Shown: in pieces, positions 14,783-24,461 of the stretch
Layout: the number at the start of each line of letters is the position of its first letter
How positions within the stretch are numbered: position 1 is the stretch's first letter
Source of the DNA: GCA-002722245 sp038154685
GTDB lineage: Bacteria > Bacteroidota > Bacteroidia > Flavobacteriales_C > GCA-002722245
Assembly: GCA_038154685.1 (NCBI GenBank)
Contig: JAYPYW010000015.1
Location: 1 to 54,081, forward strand
Length of the DNA stretch: 54,081 nucleotides
Direction of reading: 5' to 3'
Made by a program: the position numbers and the translations under genes
Notes under the pieces: model-generated
Database searches by the model: none
What the model was told of the DNA's origin: nothing
Seen by the model: the letters and a program-made list of their open reading frames with translations, nothing else

Positions 14783-16885
14783 TTAATTAAATGAATTTAA
14801 GATCTTCCAAAAAGATTTTAAGTTATAATAAGTAAAAGGCTTATTAACCACAAAATCGATTGCCCCCTTCTCACTAAAAACACTATTCACTTCTTCCGAA
14901 AACTCTTTTTTATCATAAAAACAAAGTGTCTCCCCTTTTACAATTCCAATTACAAAATCCAAATTATTATTTACTTCTATAGCCCCCCCAGAAGTACCAT
15001 TAAAAATATTTAACTCTTCACGTTGAGGGTAATAAACAACAACTTTTGTTTCCAATTGCTCACTAGAAGATTGTCTGATATTCAAGGCGAACTTTCCCTT
15101 TACAGCATTTTTAAAATTATCTCCTTTTTCTGGAGTGATCTTTTTACACGGAAGATACCTAACTTTGGCGCTTGTGGGTAAAGCTTCTAAATTAAATGGC
15201 AATGTATCTAATTGTTCATGCTTTTTATTGATTACAAATTCTTTGTAATCAAGCCACCCTTCGAAAGATAATTCCTTCTCATGGGCGCACATATATTTTT
15301 TTAGTCTACCCCAGTTCTGGGCTTGAATTTTGTTTTTTCTCAATTCAGCCTTAGTTTTTTGTCGCTCAATTTCCTTATCAAACCTTTCAGCCCTCAATTC
15401 TAACCTTTTCTCGTACATCTGAAATTTTTTAGGGTAATGCAATTTTGCAAGTTTTAAACTAGATTGTGGATTTACATACCTAGGATAGGCTGGAATCTTA
15501 TCAATAAATTCACCTTTCAAAACCACAAAAAAGGTCTCATTAGTTTCATCGTATTCTAAATAAGCATCTTTCCAATTTTTATTCTTTACATAAGCCTTTT
15601 TAAATTTCCTTTTAGATTTATCTCCAACGTAAACCCAAAGCATTCCATTAAAAGCCTTTAATTCAGGATAAAGATTCCCTTCAGGACATAGGCTAAATGC
15701 AATCTCTCCTTTTTTTGTTTTATACCTTGGATAATTTACATTCTGGCTTGGCCAAAATGAATTATGAGACATTAAAGGAACGCCTTCAAACCTTCCATCA
15801 GCCAAAATTTTCTCATTATAACTATACTTTTTATTAGATAACCGTTCGAAAAAACCTAGGGAATCAAAACCTGTATAATTATTCCTTTTTTTGAAGATTG
15901 TATTGTACTGCTTTATGGCCTTATCGCAATAATTATCCTCGTCAATTTTACTGGCATCGAAACTTTCACCTGCATTTACAACTCCCTGGTTTTTAGGTCC
16001 ATTTATACCATTCTCTGAATTTTGCTTTTCACCCAATGTAGCATTTGGAAAAATCTCTTGAATTTTCGCTAAATCTTGTCCTTCAACATCATCAAACGAA
16101 ACGTATTTAATGTTTAATCCTTTCAATTTCGATAGTTCATCATTAACATTAAGAAAAATGTTATCCTCCGACTTAAACTCTTTTAAACTATCTAATTCAG
16201 AGATTGAATTTGGAAGTTCTGCGATGTAATTCTGGCGAATATCCAAAACTTTTAAATCCTTTAAGTTTTTAATATTTTCCGGTATATCCGATAAACTATT
16301 TAGAGGAATGGATAGTTCTTCAATTTTGGACTCTCCCAATTGATCAACTAATTGCTCATAGTTTAATCCTTCATTCCCACTTATATGTAGGGATTTTAAT
16401 TGCTTTAACTTTTTAAATGATTTTGGAACCTCTTTTAGCTTATTATCTACCAAAGAGACTTTCTTTAAACTATCTAAAGACGATAGTTTTTTAAACAAAT
16501 CATCGTAATTCAACTGCTTATTCCCAACAATAGAAATAGTTTTTAAGTAAGGGTTTTTCTTAATATCTGTCGGCACCTTATTTAATCCATCATTATAAAA
16601 AAGCTCAATTCCTTTTAACTTTTTATAATTAGATAAGATTGTAAATAATTCCTCCCAATGCGGACCAGCCTTAAACCCCTTAATTCTTATGAATTCTAAA
16701 TCTTCACAATCTTTCACAAAAGATTTAAGCAATTCTACATCCTCTGGTGTGACATAAATAGAATAGTACCTGGAAACACCACAGGAATAGCCCTCACTTA
16801 ACTGCACGTATGACTGCCCAATCAGATTAGGAATTAAAACAACCGAGAGAATAATTATTAAAAAAAACTGTTTCATTAAGGACAT
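14783..16885 (-). CDS. Exported leucine-rich-repeat protein
   Basis: This 700-residue protein has a signal peptide (about residues 1-23) and a leucine-rich-repeat block at about 75-270 with units such as LKKVSLVDNKLKEVP, IEELSIPLNSLSDIP and LKVLDIRQNYIAELP, the short bacterial ~23-residue type. The remaining two thirds is Lys/Glu-rich with no recognised domain, including a long charged stretch at about 490-520. No T9SS sorting domain or lipobox is present, so it may be periplasmic. It is divergent from an ECF sigma factor. The ATG at 16876 is an alternative start. LRRs bind proteins, but the partner is unknown. Confidence 0.8.
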   Translation of the reverse strand: MSLMKQFFLIIILSVVLIPNLIGQSYVQLSEGYSCGVSRYYSIYVTPEDVELLKSFVKDCEDLEFIRIKGFKAGPHWEELFTILSNYKKLKGIELFYNDGLNKVPTDIKKNPYLKTISIVGNKQLNYDDLFKKLSSLDSLKKVSLVDNKLKEVPKSFKKLKQLKSLHISGNEGLNYEQLVDQLGESKIEELSIPLNSLSDIPENIKNLKDLKVLDIRQNYIAELPNSISELDSLKEFKSEDNIFLNVNDELSKLKGLNIKYVSFDDVEGQDLAKIQEIFPNATLGEKQNSENGINGPKNQGVVNAGESFDASKIDEDNYCDKAIKQYNTIFKKRNNYTGFDSLGFFERLSNKKYSYNEKILADGRFEGVPLMSHNSFWPSQNVNYPRYKTKKGEIAFSLCPEGNLYPELKAFNGMLWVYVGDKSKRKFKKAYVKNKNWKDAYLEYDETNETFFVVLKGEFIDKIPAYPRYVNPQSSLKLAKLHYPKKFQMYEKRLELRAERFDKEIERQKTKAELRKNKIQAQNWGRLKKYMCAHEKELSFEGWLDYKEFVINKKHEQLDTLPFNLEALPTSAKVRYLPCKKITPEKGDNFKNAVKGKFALNIRQSSSEQLETKVVVYYPQREELNIFNGTSGGAIEVNNNLDFVIGIVKGETLCFYDKKEFSEEVNSVFSEKGAIDFVVNKPFTYYNLKSFWKILNSFN

Positions 16886-16949
16886 TAATCAGCAAGTATA
16901 ATGAGAATTTCAATTATAGATACATTTTTTTTGTAACCATCTTCATAAA

Positions 16950-17546
16950 ATGAATTCTTATTATTGTAAGGCGAATACTTTGGGGAAAAAATTGACAAAA
17001 CAAAAAGATAAAATATCAGAGGAGCAACTTATTCTGTCGGCTAAAAAGGACAGAAAGAATTTTAAGCATTTATACAACAAGTATTATGAAAGAATCTTCT
17101 TGTTTATCCTAAGAAGATCTGAGAATGAAGACTTAGCGCAAGAGCTAACTCAGCAAACCTTCATTAAAGCAATGCTTAATATTGAGAAGTTTGAATTTAA
17201 GGGATTCCCCTTCTCCTCATGGTTATATCGAATTGGATTAAACGAATTAAACCTCTTTTATAGAGACAATAAGAAAAGAAGGTGTATTAGTTTAGACCAA
17301 ACAGAATTACCGGAACTTACTGAAGAATTACCTGAAGAGGTAAATCCAAACTTTACGAACGAAAATTTAATAAAAGCCCTTAATGTATTATCGGAGGGCG
17401 AAGTGACCCTTTTAGAAATGAAATATTTCGAAAAAAGAAGTCATCAAGAAATAAGTGAAATTTTAGGAATAACAGTTGCGAATGCGAAGGTAAAACTTCA
17501 CAGGGTAATCAAAAAGATGAGAGACAAAATGGTTGACATACTTTAA
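16950..17546 (+). CDS. ECF-type RNA polymerase sigma factor
   Basis: This 198-residue protein has sigma region 2 (residues 35-105: NFKHLYNKYYERIFLFI, EDLAQELTQQTFIKA, FSSWLYRIGLNELNLFYRD) and region 4 (about 135-195: LSEGEVTLLEMKYFEKRSH, then EISEILGITVANAKVKLHR). This is the ECF layout without region 1.1 or 3. The downstream gene (28 nt) encodes a small single-pass protein that could be its anti-sigma factor by position. It lies divergent from the LRR gene, which could be a target. Confidence 0.9.
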   Translation: MNSYYCKANTLGKKLTKQKDKISEEQLILSAKKDRKNFKHLYNKYYERIFLFILRRSENEDLAQELTQQTFIKAMLNIEKFEFKGFPFSSWLYRIGLNELNLFYRDNKKRRCISLDQTELPELTEELPEEVNPNFTNENLIKALNVLSEGEVTLLEMKYFEKRSHQEISEILGITVANAKVKLHRVIKKMRDKMVDIL

Positions 17547-17573
17547 GTTTATTCCATAAATTTAAACCACCAA

Positions 17574-17882
17574 ATGAGCGAAGAAAATAAATTCAACATA
17601 AAAGTAAATCCAAAGAAACCATCTAAGGAGGAAATCCGAAAGAAGATGGATTTTGAAGGCGCTTATACTGCATATACGCATAAAGCCTATCGTTCTTCAA
17701 GAGCAGGCTTTAACCGTCACTCTTTTAGGAATAGAAAAACTTCGATGTTTATTATCCTTGCAATTGTTATTGGAGTATTGGTATTTGTTGAAAATGAAAA
17801 GGAATTCGACGCACAAAACAATGACTCTTCTGCGATCACTAAAGACTCTTTAAATAACGACACTACCTTTATAAAAAAATAA
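17574..17882 (+). CDS. Small single-pass membrane protein downstream of the sigma factor
   Basis: This 102-residue protein has a basic cytoplasmic N-terminus (residues 1-58, rich in Lys, Arg and Ser), one hydrophobic helix (about 59-75: MFIILAIVIGVLVFV) and a short Ser/Thr/Asp-rich tail outside. It lies 28 nt after the ECF sigma gene on the same strand, so co-transcription is likely. Position and topology suggest an anti-sigma factor, but no zinc motif or known anti-sigma domain is visible. Confidence 0.65.
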   Translation: MSEENKFNIKVNPKKPSKEEIRKKMDFEGAYTAYTHKAYRSSRAGFNRHSFRNRKTSMFIILAIVIGVLVFVENEKEFDAQNNDSSAITKDSLNNDTTFIKK

Positions 17883-17892
17883 GGAACTTATT
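17872..17892 (-). terminator. Weak AT-rich hairpin covering two stop codons
   Basis: AATAAG-GAA-CTTATT (17878-17892) includes the TAA of the small membrane protein and the stop of the convergent 71-aa gene. On the minus strand a T-run follows. The stem is almost all A-T, so efficiency is uncertain. Confidence 0.35.
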
Positions 17893-18103
17893 CGTTGATC
17901 GTAAAGTTTAAACTTTGAAAATATTCCTGGGCTTTTCTCATAACTTCAGGCTGAGCCCTTCTTCCAAAAATGGTATTTGTTATTTGAATTAAAAGATATT
18001 GACGAAATTCAATGGTTTTACTTTCTGGATCAAGTTCTTGCCAGAGTTCACAAGCAAAATCCATTTCCTCTTTCAAGTATATTAACAGTTCGTCTTGCCC
18101 CAT
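17888..18103 (-). CDS. Hypothetical small protein
   Basis: This 71-residue, predicted all-helical soluble protein (MGQDELLIYLKEEMDFACELW start) has no recognised family. Composition and codon use resemble its neighbours. It is convergent with the putative anti-sigma gene with 5 nt between stops and lies about 100 nt upstream of the minus-strand PorE-like gene terminator. No promoter box is obvious. Being a real gene is supported by its coherent helix-forming composition only. Confidence 0.5.
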   Translation of the reverse strand: MGQDELLIYLKEEMDFACELWQELDPESKTIEFRQYLLIQITNTIFGRRAQPEVMRKAQEYFQSLNFTINE

Positions 18104-18159
18104 AACTAGTAGAGATTACTTTGACGATCATCTATTGGAAATGTTTCAAAATATGCCAC

Positions 18160-18185
18160 AAAAAATCCCGCGTTTAGCGGGATTT
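18160..18185 (-). terminator. Intrinsic terminator of the PorE-like gene
   Basis: Perfect 9-bp AAATCCCGC/GCGGGATTT stem with a 5-nt loop GTTTA, followed on the minus strand by a six-T run. It lies 22 nt after the stop. Confidence 0.9.
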
Positions 18186-18206
18186 AATTCTAATATTGTA
18201 TAAAAC

Positions 18207-20264
18207 TTATAGCTTAATCTTAAGCTCAACTCTACGGTTAGCAGCTCTACCAGATGCAGTATCGTTACCTGCAATAGGTTCTGTATCTCCAAGATACCTT
18301 AGCTTTAAAGCCTTCTTGGGAACCCCTTTTTCTAACAAGTAGTTCTCAACTTTGTCAGCTAACAATTTGCTTTTAGGATTTGCATCATCAGCTTCTTCAA
18401 AGTGCCCTGCTACTTCAATTGAAATAGAAGGTGCTTTAACATACTGATTAGCAAACATATCTAACATACCTTTTGAGAAATCATTAATTTCAAAGTCATC
18501 CTCAGTGGCGTTAAAAGCAATTATCTGAGTATTAAATAAATCCTTACTTACAATTTCAATTGGTTCGTTTCTTTGAATCTCTAAATCAAACACCACCTCA
18601 TGCGTCTTTGTTGTTTTCTTTTTCTTTCTTCTTCTAGAAGATGAAATTGTTGGCCTTTTCTTCTTTTTCTTAGGCTTAGGTGCATTTAACAAAACTTCTT
18701 TTGAGAAAGGTTGATAACCTTCTAATTCAACTGTTACAACATATGTTCTATGTGATGCAAAAGTGCTGAAGTAAGCTCCATCACCATTTGATTTTAAACT
18801 CGTAACATTCTCAGTTCCTTTCTCAGTTATTTTAATATCAGCAGTAAGCGGTAATCCAGTTGAAGCATCAGAAACTTTACCTTTAAGAATGGATAAAATT
18901 TCGCTTTCTCCTGTTAGTACATTATAGTGCTTCAAATCAACCTCGTAAATATCAACATCCTTTTGTCCTTCCTGTCTAGTAGTAGTTAACCAAGCAACCT
19001 TTCCGTCAGTACTGATAACGATTTCTTTTTCGTCTCTATGAGAATTAATAGGGTAACCTAAATTTTCTGGCTCCGTCCATTTACCATCTTTAAGCTCTGT
19101 TCTAAAAACATCATATCCTCCCATGTTTTTAGCATAATGGCCTTCTGATGAAAAGAATAATGTTTTTCCATTAGGGTGAATGAAAACAGATTTTTCATGA
19201 CCTGGAGTATTAATTGTTGGCCCTAAATTCTTTGGCTTTCCCCAAGTACCATCTTCTAACTTAGTGGCAACCCAAATGTCGTCACCTCCTTGAGCCCCTC
19301 TTCCTGAAGCAACACCAGTACGGTTACTAATAAAGTACATTGTATTACCATCAGCTGTTAAACAAGCTCCAGCGTCTTTTGCTTTTGAGTTAACTCCGTC
19401 AACCAATTTAGGAGCCGACCATCTTCCCGTAGATCCTAATTTGGATAAGTATATATCCCCTCCTCCTGTTGGAGAAATTATTTTCTTGTTTTCTTCAGAA
19501 GTATTTCTGTAAACAAAAATTCCTTGACCATCAGGTGTAATACTACAGTTAGCATCGTATTCATTCGAGTTTAATGCTCCTTCTACTGGTTTAGATTCTC
19601 CCCATTCCTCTTCAAAAGAATTCCATTTAGCTTCATATACATCTTCGTAATACTGTCCATCTTCTAACTGAACCCCACCTTTACTATCTTCTCTTCTTGA
19701 AGTAAAAATGAAAGTTTTTCCATCTGCCGATACAGAAGGGTGGTAATCATCGTATTTAGAGTTAATAGAATCACCTAAATTCTCTACTATTACTGAAACA
19801 GGCGAATCGATGGCTCCTAAGGCGAAATTACATTGAAGAATGTAATTCTCAACCTCGAAATAAGTGATTGAGCTCCCTTTCGCTTTATCTTTAAATTCCT
19901 TGTATTTAGCTAAAGCCTCTTCGTATCTACCCAACTTTTGTAAAGTATTTCCATGTCCAAAGAAACAATCTGCATCCTTCTTTTTTACAGAACCAGCATT
20001 GATAGATTCAAAATGATCTAGCGCGTCTTGTAAATCACCTAAATACAAATAACAAAATCCTAATTTAGAGTTTAACATTGTATTATCCATGTGTTTATTG
20101 TACACAGATTTAAAATGCTTTATTGCTTCATCGTAGTAACTTGCAGAAAATGCTGAATTAGCTTCAACAATTTTTGCTCGCTCCAAAGGAGTTAATTTTT
20201 GTGCTTTCGCACCAATCGAAAAAACAGAGGCAATTAATACTAAGTAGAAAATTCTTCTCATCAT
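18207..20264 (-). CDS. PorE-like OmpA-family protein (TPR, PD40 propeller, OmpA)
   Basis: This 685-residue protein has a signal peptide (to about residue 21), TPR-like helices (about 25-150), a PD40/WD40-type beta-propeller (about 170-435, with repeated DYHPSVSADGKTFIFTS-like and GHEKSVFIHPNGKTLFFSS blades), a carboxypeptidase-regulatory-like domain (about 460-520), a Lys/Arg-rich linker and a C-terminal OmpA domain ending GRAANRRVELKI. This order matches PorE, the T9SS component that ties the outer membrane machinery to peptidoglycan. The NxxLSxxRA helix reads NPKSKLLADK, so peptidoglycan contacts may differ. It lies 99 nt downstream of a T9SS type B cargo gene. Confidence 0.85.
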   Translation of the reverse strand: MMRRIFYLVLIASVFSIGAKAQKLTPLERAKIVEANSAFSASYYDEAIKHFKSVYNKHMDNTMLNSKLGFCYLYLGDLQDALDHFESINAGSVKKKDADCFFGHGNTLQKLGRYEEALAKYKEFKDKAKGSSITYFEVENYILQCNFALGAIDSPVSVIVENLGDSINSKYDDYHPSVSADGKTFIFTSRREDSKGGVQLEDGQYYEDVYEAKWNSFEEEWGESKPVEGALNSNEYDANCSITPDGQGIFVYRNTSEENKKIISPTGGGDIYLSKLGSTGRWSAPKLVDGVNSKAKDAGACLTADGNTMYFISNRTGVASGRGAQGGDDIWVATKLEDGTWGKPKNLGPTINTPGHEKSVFIHPNGKTLFFSSEGHYAKNMGGYDVFRTELKDGKWTEPENLGYPINSHRDEKEIVISTDGKVAWLTTTRQEGQKDVDIYEVDLKHYNVLTGESEILSILKGKVSDASTGLPLTADIKITEKGTENVTSLKSNGDGAYFSTFASHRTYVVTVELEGYQPFSKEVLLNAPKPKKKKKRPTISSSRRRKKKKTTKTHEVVFDLEIQRNEPIEIVSKDLFNTQIIAFNATEDDFEINDFSKGMLDMFANQYVKAPSISIEVAGHFEEADDANPKSKLLADKVENYLLEKGVPKKALKLRYLGDTEPIAGNDTASGRAANRRVELKIKL

Positions 20265-20363
20265 GTAAACCGTTAAATAGAACAGATTGCTAGAAATCTG
20301 ATTTTGCTGTACAACAAAAGTAAAAAATTTGACGACTTATGAAAGGAAAAAGCGTGCCAATTA

Positions 20364-22439
20364 TCACCTAATCAAGGAGACTCGACCAACTTGCTGTTGC
20401 TGAGAAAGACCTAAACCACGATAAATAAGTTTATAAACATAAACATCCTGCTGACATTGATCTCCTTTGTAGGTCCCATCCCAACCCTCATTAATGTCTT
20501 TTGACTGGTAAATAAGTTGTCCCCATCGGTTAAAAATAAGCAACTCAAACTCGTTTATTCCAATGCTATAAACTCTGAAAACTTCGTTTATATCATCTCC
20601 ATTTGGGGTAAAAGCGTTTGGTATTCCGAATTCTGGACAAGTATCAATCACAACTACATCATAATCAGAACAATTTAAATCGGAAACTGTAAGGGTATAC
20701 ACTCCCATTGTATCAATTAAAATAGTCTCAGTGGAATCTCCAGTACTCCACGAGTAAGTCACTCTGTTTAGAGGTTCTTCATGTTGATTTGACAATTCAA
20801 TTGGCGCATTTCCGCAAATACTAAAATCCCTACCTAAATCGACTTTTCCTAAAACCGTATTTTCAAAAACAGTAATTGGCCTAACAATAGTGGTATCATT
20901 TTGACACCCTTCTTTGATGGTCATCGAAACATTATAAACGCCAGGATTAGCAAAGGTGTGAATCGGATGCTGATCATTCGAAATATTGTTAGCAGATCCA
21001 GGATCATCAAAATTCCACTCCCATGAATCTGGCCATACATCACTTTCATCGTAGAAATTCAACGGGGTTCTGTTACAAATACTTTGCGCCCTAAAGTACG
21101 GATGTGTTGGCACCGATAATTCGAAAGCCCAGTAATCAATATTACCCTTATTCGCATGTGTTCTATCTCCAGAAATTGATGATTCTGAAGAACCTCCGGC
21201 TAGGATTCCTCTGTCACATTTTATAAAAATAGCTTCTAAAGAGTCTCCCAATGAGCCTCCATAGTTTCTGTCCCAAAAAACATTCCCGGTAGTATCCATT
21301 TTAAAAATCCAAAAATCCACACCACCGTTAGTTCCTGAGGCTTTATTACCTCCTGAACCACTACTCCAACCAGCTAAAATGGCTGATCCCTCTGGAGAAA
21401 TCTCCATGTCTTTGCATTCTTCCGGTCCACCAGAACCAATAGTTCGGTCAAATACCACATTAAAATCCTCATCTACATTTAGAATCCAAATATCTGATTG
21501 TCCTTGAATATTGCTTAATTTTGTGCCTGAAGAACTCGAAAAAGTAGTACCTGAAATCCAGTATCCTGGATCATGCCCTCTTAGACGAATCTCCTCTAAA
21601 AAATCATCTTGATTACCTCCCAAAGTAGTATCTCTTATTAAATCTCCACTTGAATTTAATTCCGTTAACCAGTAATCATATCCACCAATTCTATCCTCGG
21701 ATTTAACCCCGCTCTGGTTAGATATTGAAGATCCTCCAACTAATATTTTTGATCCATCCACTAATATATTCTTCGGTTTATCAATGGAATCTCCCCCCAA
21801 AGTAACATCCCAAATAACACTTCCAGTTGCTCCAACCTTTACTATCCAATAATCTACATTTCCAAAAGTAGTATCTGATTTATCGCCACCAACTTCGCTA
21901 TTTGAGTATCCTCCCAATACGAAACCTCCACTTACATCAGCACTTGCACAGGTTAAAATATCATCACCTGGCCCACCAATTGTTCTATCCCACTGAATGA
22001 CTCCCGAACTACTTATTTTAACGATCCAGTAATCAAAACCTCCTTTGGTATCTTCGGATTTCTCACCGTTTCTTCCTGAAGCTGATGAACCAGCTAATAA
22101 ATATCCATCGTCCGCCGTTGGAATAAACAAGGCTAACTGATCGGTTGAATCACCTCCATAATTGTTTTCAAATTGAATTACCCCACCAGTATCCACTTGA
22201 ACCACCCAGTAATCAGACAAACCTCTATTAAATCCATTTACATCTTGATTATTAGAAGTAAAAGTGTATCCTGCAGCAGTTATAGAATAATTAGTTTCGT
22301 TTTGATGAATATCTTTTAAAAAGTCACGATCGTTCCCTCCCCATGCGTAGTCTTTATCCCACACAGGAAAGTTCCCTTGACCTAACAGGCCTAAGCTTGT
22401 AATAAACAGTATTGAAAATGCAACTAGTTTTCTCATCAA
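20364..22439 (-). CDS. T9SS type B cargo protein with seven-repeat propeller-like domain and PKD-like region
   Basis: This 691-residue protein has a signal peptide (to about residue 22). Seven repeats of roughly 58-60 residues (about 25-450) share GGxxxD, a middle LAGxSxS and a closing DYWIVKxxxxG, as expected for a seven-bladed propeller. A PKD-like segment (about 465-530, WEWNFDDPGSANN) follows, and the C-terminus carries a gliding-motility/type B sorting domain: FGIPNAFTPNGDDINEVFRV, ELLIFNRWGQLIYQS, WDGTYKG and VYVYKLIYR. Type B cargo often depends on a PorP/SprF-type partner. It overlaps the upstream EI24-like gene by 4 nt. Confidence 0.88.
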   Translation of the reverse strand: MMRKLVAFSILFITSLGLLGQGNFPVWDKDYAWGGNDRDFLKDIHQNETNYSITAAGYTFTSNNQDVNGFNRGLSDYWVVQVDTGGVIQFENNYGGDSTDQLALFIPTADDGYLLAGSSASGRNGEKSEDTKGGFDYWIVKISSSGVIQWDRTIGGPGDDILTCASADVSGGFVLGGYSNSEVGGDKSDTTFGNVDYWIVKVGATGSVIWDVTLGGDSIDKPKNILVDGSKILVGGSSISNQSGVKSEDRIGGYDYWLTELNSSGDLIRDTTLGGNQDDFLEEIRLRGHDPGYWISGTTFSSSSGTKLSNIQGQSDIWILNVDEDFNVVFDRTIGSGGPEECKDMEISPEGSAILAGWSSGSGGNKASGTNGGVDFWIFKMDTTGNVFWDRNYGGSLGDSLEAIFIKCDRGILAGGSSESSISGDRTHANKGNIDYWAFELSVPTHPYFRAQSICNRTPLNFYDESDVWPDSWEWNFDDPGSANNISNDQHPIHTFANPGVYNVSMTIKEGCQNDTTIVRPITVFENTVLGKVDLGRDFSICGNAPIELSNQHEEPLNRVTYSWSTGDSTETILIDTMGVYTLTVSDLNCSDYDVVVIDTCPEFGIPNAFTPNGDDINEVFRVYSIGINEFELLIFNRWGQLIYQSKDINEGWDGTYKGDQCQQDVYVYKLIYRGLGLSQQQQVGRVSLIR

Positions 22440-23215
22440 TCAATCATCTTTTCCAACTCTTCTACTGCAAAGTAAGCAGCTACCACGCTGTAAGTTGGCG
22501 CAATCATCCAGCCAACAAAAGGTATTAAGAAGACAAGCTGAAATACTGATCCTATTCCCGTTGCCAAAGATTTATGTCTTTTATTATAAATTATACTTTC
22601 ACTAACGTTTAATCCTTTTCTTTCCAAAGAGTAATCAATCATACTAACTCCTAAGAAATAAGCACTCACCAACCAAAGTAAAACAGGCTGAACCATGTTT
22701 ATAATCGGTATAAATGCTAAAATAAAAAGAACAACTACTACCAACCCTTCAACCAGTAAACCTCTAGTAGCAAGGACAATACCTCTTACGGTTTCTTTGA
22801 GAAATTGTTCCAACTTAAACGATTCCTTTATCCCTTTGTGCTTTCGTTCAACGATCTCAACCAAATAAGCAAGAACTGGAGAATAGATGAAAAGAATGAA
22901 ATTTTTGTATAAATAGAGGTAAAAACCAATGAATGTACCGTACAGTATCCATCTTATAAAAAAGGATAATAATCCTGTTATTGCGCTTAGGGATGAACAA
23001 AGCCATGAAAAACTCCCATCACCACAATCAAATTCTAAAAAACTTGTTACCCAATCGGACACATTTGATAGAAACCAACTAAAAGACAGATAAAAAATGG
23101 CAACATTTAATAAGCCTGGAATAACTATGAATTTCCACAACTTATGTTCTCCAATAAAAGAATGAGCTGTCCCAAACGACTTAAATGCAATGGAAACCTT
23201 TTTTCCTATCTCCAT
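22436..23215 (-). CDS. EI24/CysZ-like membrane protein
   Basis: This 259-residue protein has about six hydrophobic segments and matches the EI24 family (CysZ-type). Recognisable parts are the early KSFGTAHSFIGEHKLWKFIVIPGLLN segment and the late RHKSLATGIGSVFQLVFLIPFVGWMIAPTYSVVAAYF segment. CysZ imports sulfate in enterobacteria, but most Bacteroidota members are uncharacterised. Its start shares a base with the GT2 stop and its stop overlaps the T9SS cargo gene by 4 nt, so the three are tightly coupled. Confidence 0.82.
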   Translation of the reverse strand: MEIGKKVSIAFKSFGTAHSFIGEHKLWKFIVIPGLLNVAIFYLSFSWFLSNVSDWVTSFLEFDCGDGSFSWLCSSLSAITGLLSFFIRWILYGTFIGFYLYLYKNFILFIYSPVLAYLVEIVERKHKGIKESFKLEQFLKETVRGIVLATRGLLVEGLVVVVLFILAFIPIINMVQPVLLWLVSAYFLGVSMIDYSLERKGLNVSESIIYNKRHKSLATGIGSVFQLVFLIPFVGWMIAPTYSVVAAYFAVEELEKMID

Positions 23216-24174
23216 TATTTAAGCACCTTGGAAATTTTGTAATTGTTTCTAATACTAGAGTTACGTGTTATGAGCTCCGCTACAAAACCAGCAAGGAATA
23301 GCTGACTTCCAATAACCATAAACGAAAGACTGAAAAAGAATATTGGTCTGTCCGTCATAGGATAATAATTATCATAAGCACCGATAACCAAACTCATAAA
23401 CCAATCAATTGCTAAATATCCACCGGTAATAAAACCAAGGAAGAACAGAAAAGCACCTAATACACCAAACAAGTGCATAGGTCGTTTACCAAATTTTGCA
23501 ACAAAAATTATCGACATTAAATCAAGTGGACCATTAATAAATCGGCTTAATCCAAATTTTGAATAACCATATTTTCGAGCTTGGTGTTGTACCACCTTCT
23601 CTCCTATTTTTTTAAACCCAGCCCATTTGGCTAAAACTGGAATATATCGATGCATTTCTCCATATACTTCTATGGATTTAATTACATCATATTTATAAGC
23701 TTTTAAGCCACAATTAAAATCGTTTAATTTAATCCCACTCATTCTTCGAGTAGCCCAATTGTAAAGTTTTGTAGGAATTGTTTTAGTAATCGGATCGTAT
23801 CTCTTTTTCTTCCAACCAGAAACCAGATCATACCCATCTTCCAAAATCATTCTCCTCATTTCAGGAAGCTCTTCCGGACTATCTTGTAAATCCGCATCCA
23901 TGGTAACTACAATCTCCCCCTCAGCTTTTTCGAAACCAACGAAAAGCCCAGCAGATTTCCCATAATTCCTCTGAAACTTTACAGCTTTTACATTTTCATC
24001 ATTAGCCCTAATCTCTTCAATAACCTGCCAAGAATTATCCGTAGATCCATCATTTATAAACCAAATCTCATAGGTGTTTTTATTTTCTTTCATCACCTTT
24101 ACAATCCATTCATGAAGCTCAGGAAGTGACTCCTCTTCATTAAATAATGGTATTACAATAGAATAATCTTTCAT
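23215..24174 (-). CDS. Family 2 glycosyltransferase (DPM1/GtrB-like)
   Basis: This 319-residue enzyme has an N-terminal GT-A domain (PLFNEEESLPEL at about 9-20, NDGSTD at 41-46, DxD motif D93-A-D95 in TMDADLQD) and two C-terminal transmembrane helices (about 230-258 and 270-300). This is the architecture of polyprenyl-phosphate glycosyltransferases (GtrB/ArnC/DPM1 types), which load a sugar onto undecaprenyl phosphate at the inner membrane. The acceptor and sugar cannot be told. It is the first gene of the block leading to the EI24-like and T9SS type B genes. Confidence 0.9.
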   Translation of the reverse strand: MKDYSIVIPLFNEEESLPELHEWIVKVMKENKNTYEIWFINDGSTDNSWQVIEEIRANDENVKAVKFQRNYGKSAGLFVGFEKAEGEIVVTMDADLQDSPEELPEMRRMILEDGYDLVSGWKKKRYDPITKTIPTKLYNWATRRMSGIKLNDFNCGLKAYKYDVIKSIEVYGEMHRYIPVLAKWAGFKKIGEKVVQHQARKYGYSKFGLSRFINGPLDLMSIIFVAKFGKRPMHLFGVLGAFLFFLGFITGGYLAIDWFMSLVIGAYDNYYPMTDRPIFFFSLSFMVIGSQLFLAGFVAELITRNSSIRNNYKISKVLK

Positions 24175-24304
24175 TTGGCCGGTTTTTCGATTCTATGATT
24201 AAAATCTCCTGTAAATATAAAGTAATCTTGAAACAACACCGTATAACTTATCTTTTACAAGCTCTTTTTCTAGTTAAATAATCTTAATTCCTTTTAAGAA
24301 TCAA

Positions 24305-24336
24305 TTTGTTAAATCACTTAAATGTATGTACATTTG
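24305..24336 (+). promoter_or_regulatory. Promoter of the SRP RNA gene
   Basis: TTTG (24305-24308), 20 nt, then TACATTTG (24329-24336) followed by C, a full Bacteroidota consensus match. The RNA 5' end expected from base pairing (24341) lies 4 nt after the -7 box, which gives a local calibration of the start-site distance. Confidence 0.85.
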
Positions 24337-24340
24337 CCGC

Positions 24341-24437
24341 GGGTAAGTCTTATACGACCAGCTCCTGCTGAACTCCCCCAGGACCGGAAGGTAGCAAGGG
24401 TAGGCGGTTGTAGCGGTGCGATATAAGTAGCTTACCC
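24341..24437 (+). ncRNA. ffs: Bacterial small signal recognition particle RNA (4.5S type)
   Basis: The 97-nt RNA carries the diagnostic SRP apical region: CCAGGACCGGAAGGTAGCAAGG, with the GGAA tetraloop and the conserved asymmetric internal loop that binds Ffh. The ends pair as GGGTAAG (24341-24347) with CTTACCC (24431-24437), and a T-run (24438-24444) follows directly as the terminator. It forms the RNA core of the particle that delivers nascent membrane proteins to the translocon. It is the short type without an Alu domain. A canonical promoter precedes it. Confidence 0.93.
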
Positions 24438-24461
24438 TTTTTTTGTGCCAAAACTTTTGTA

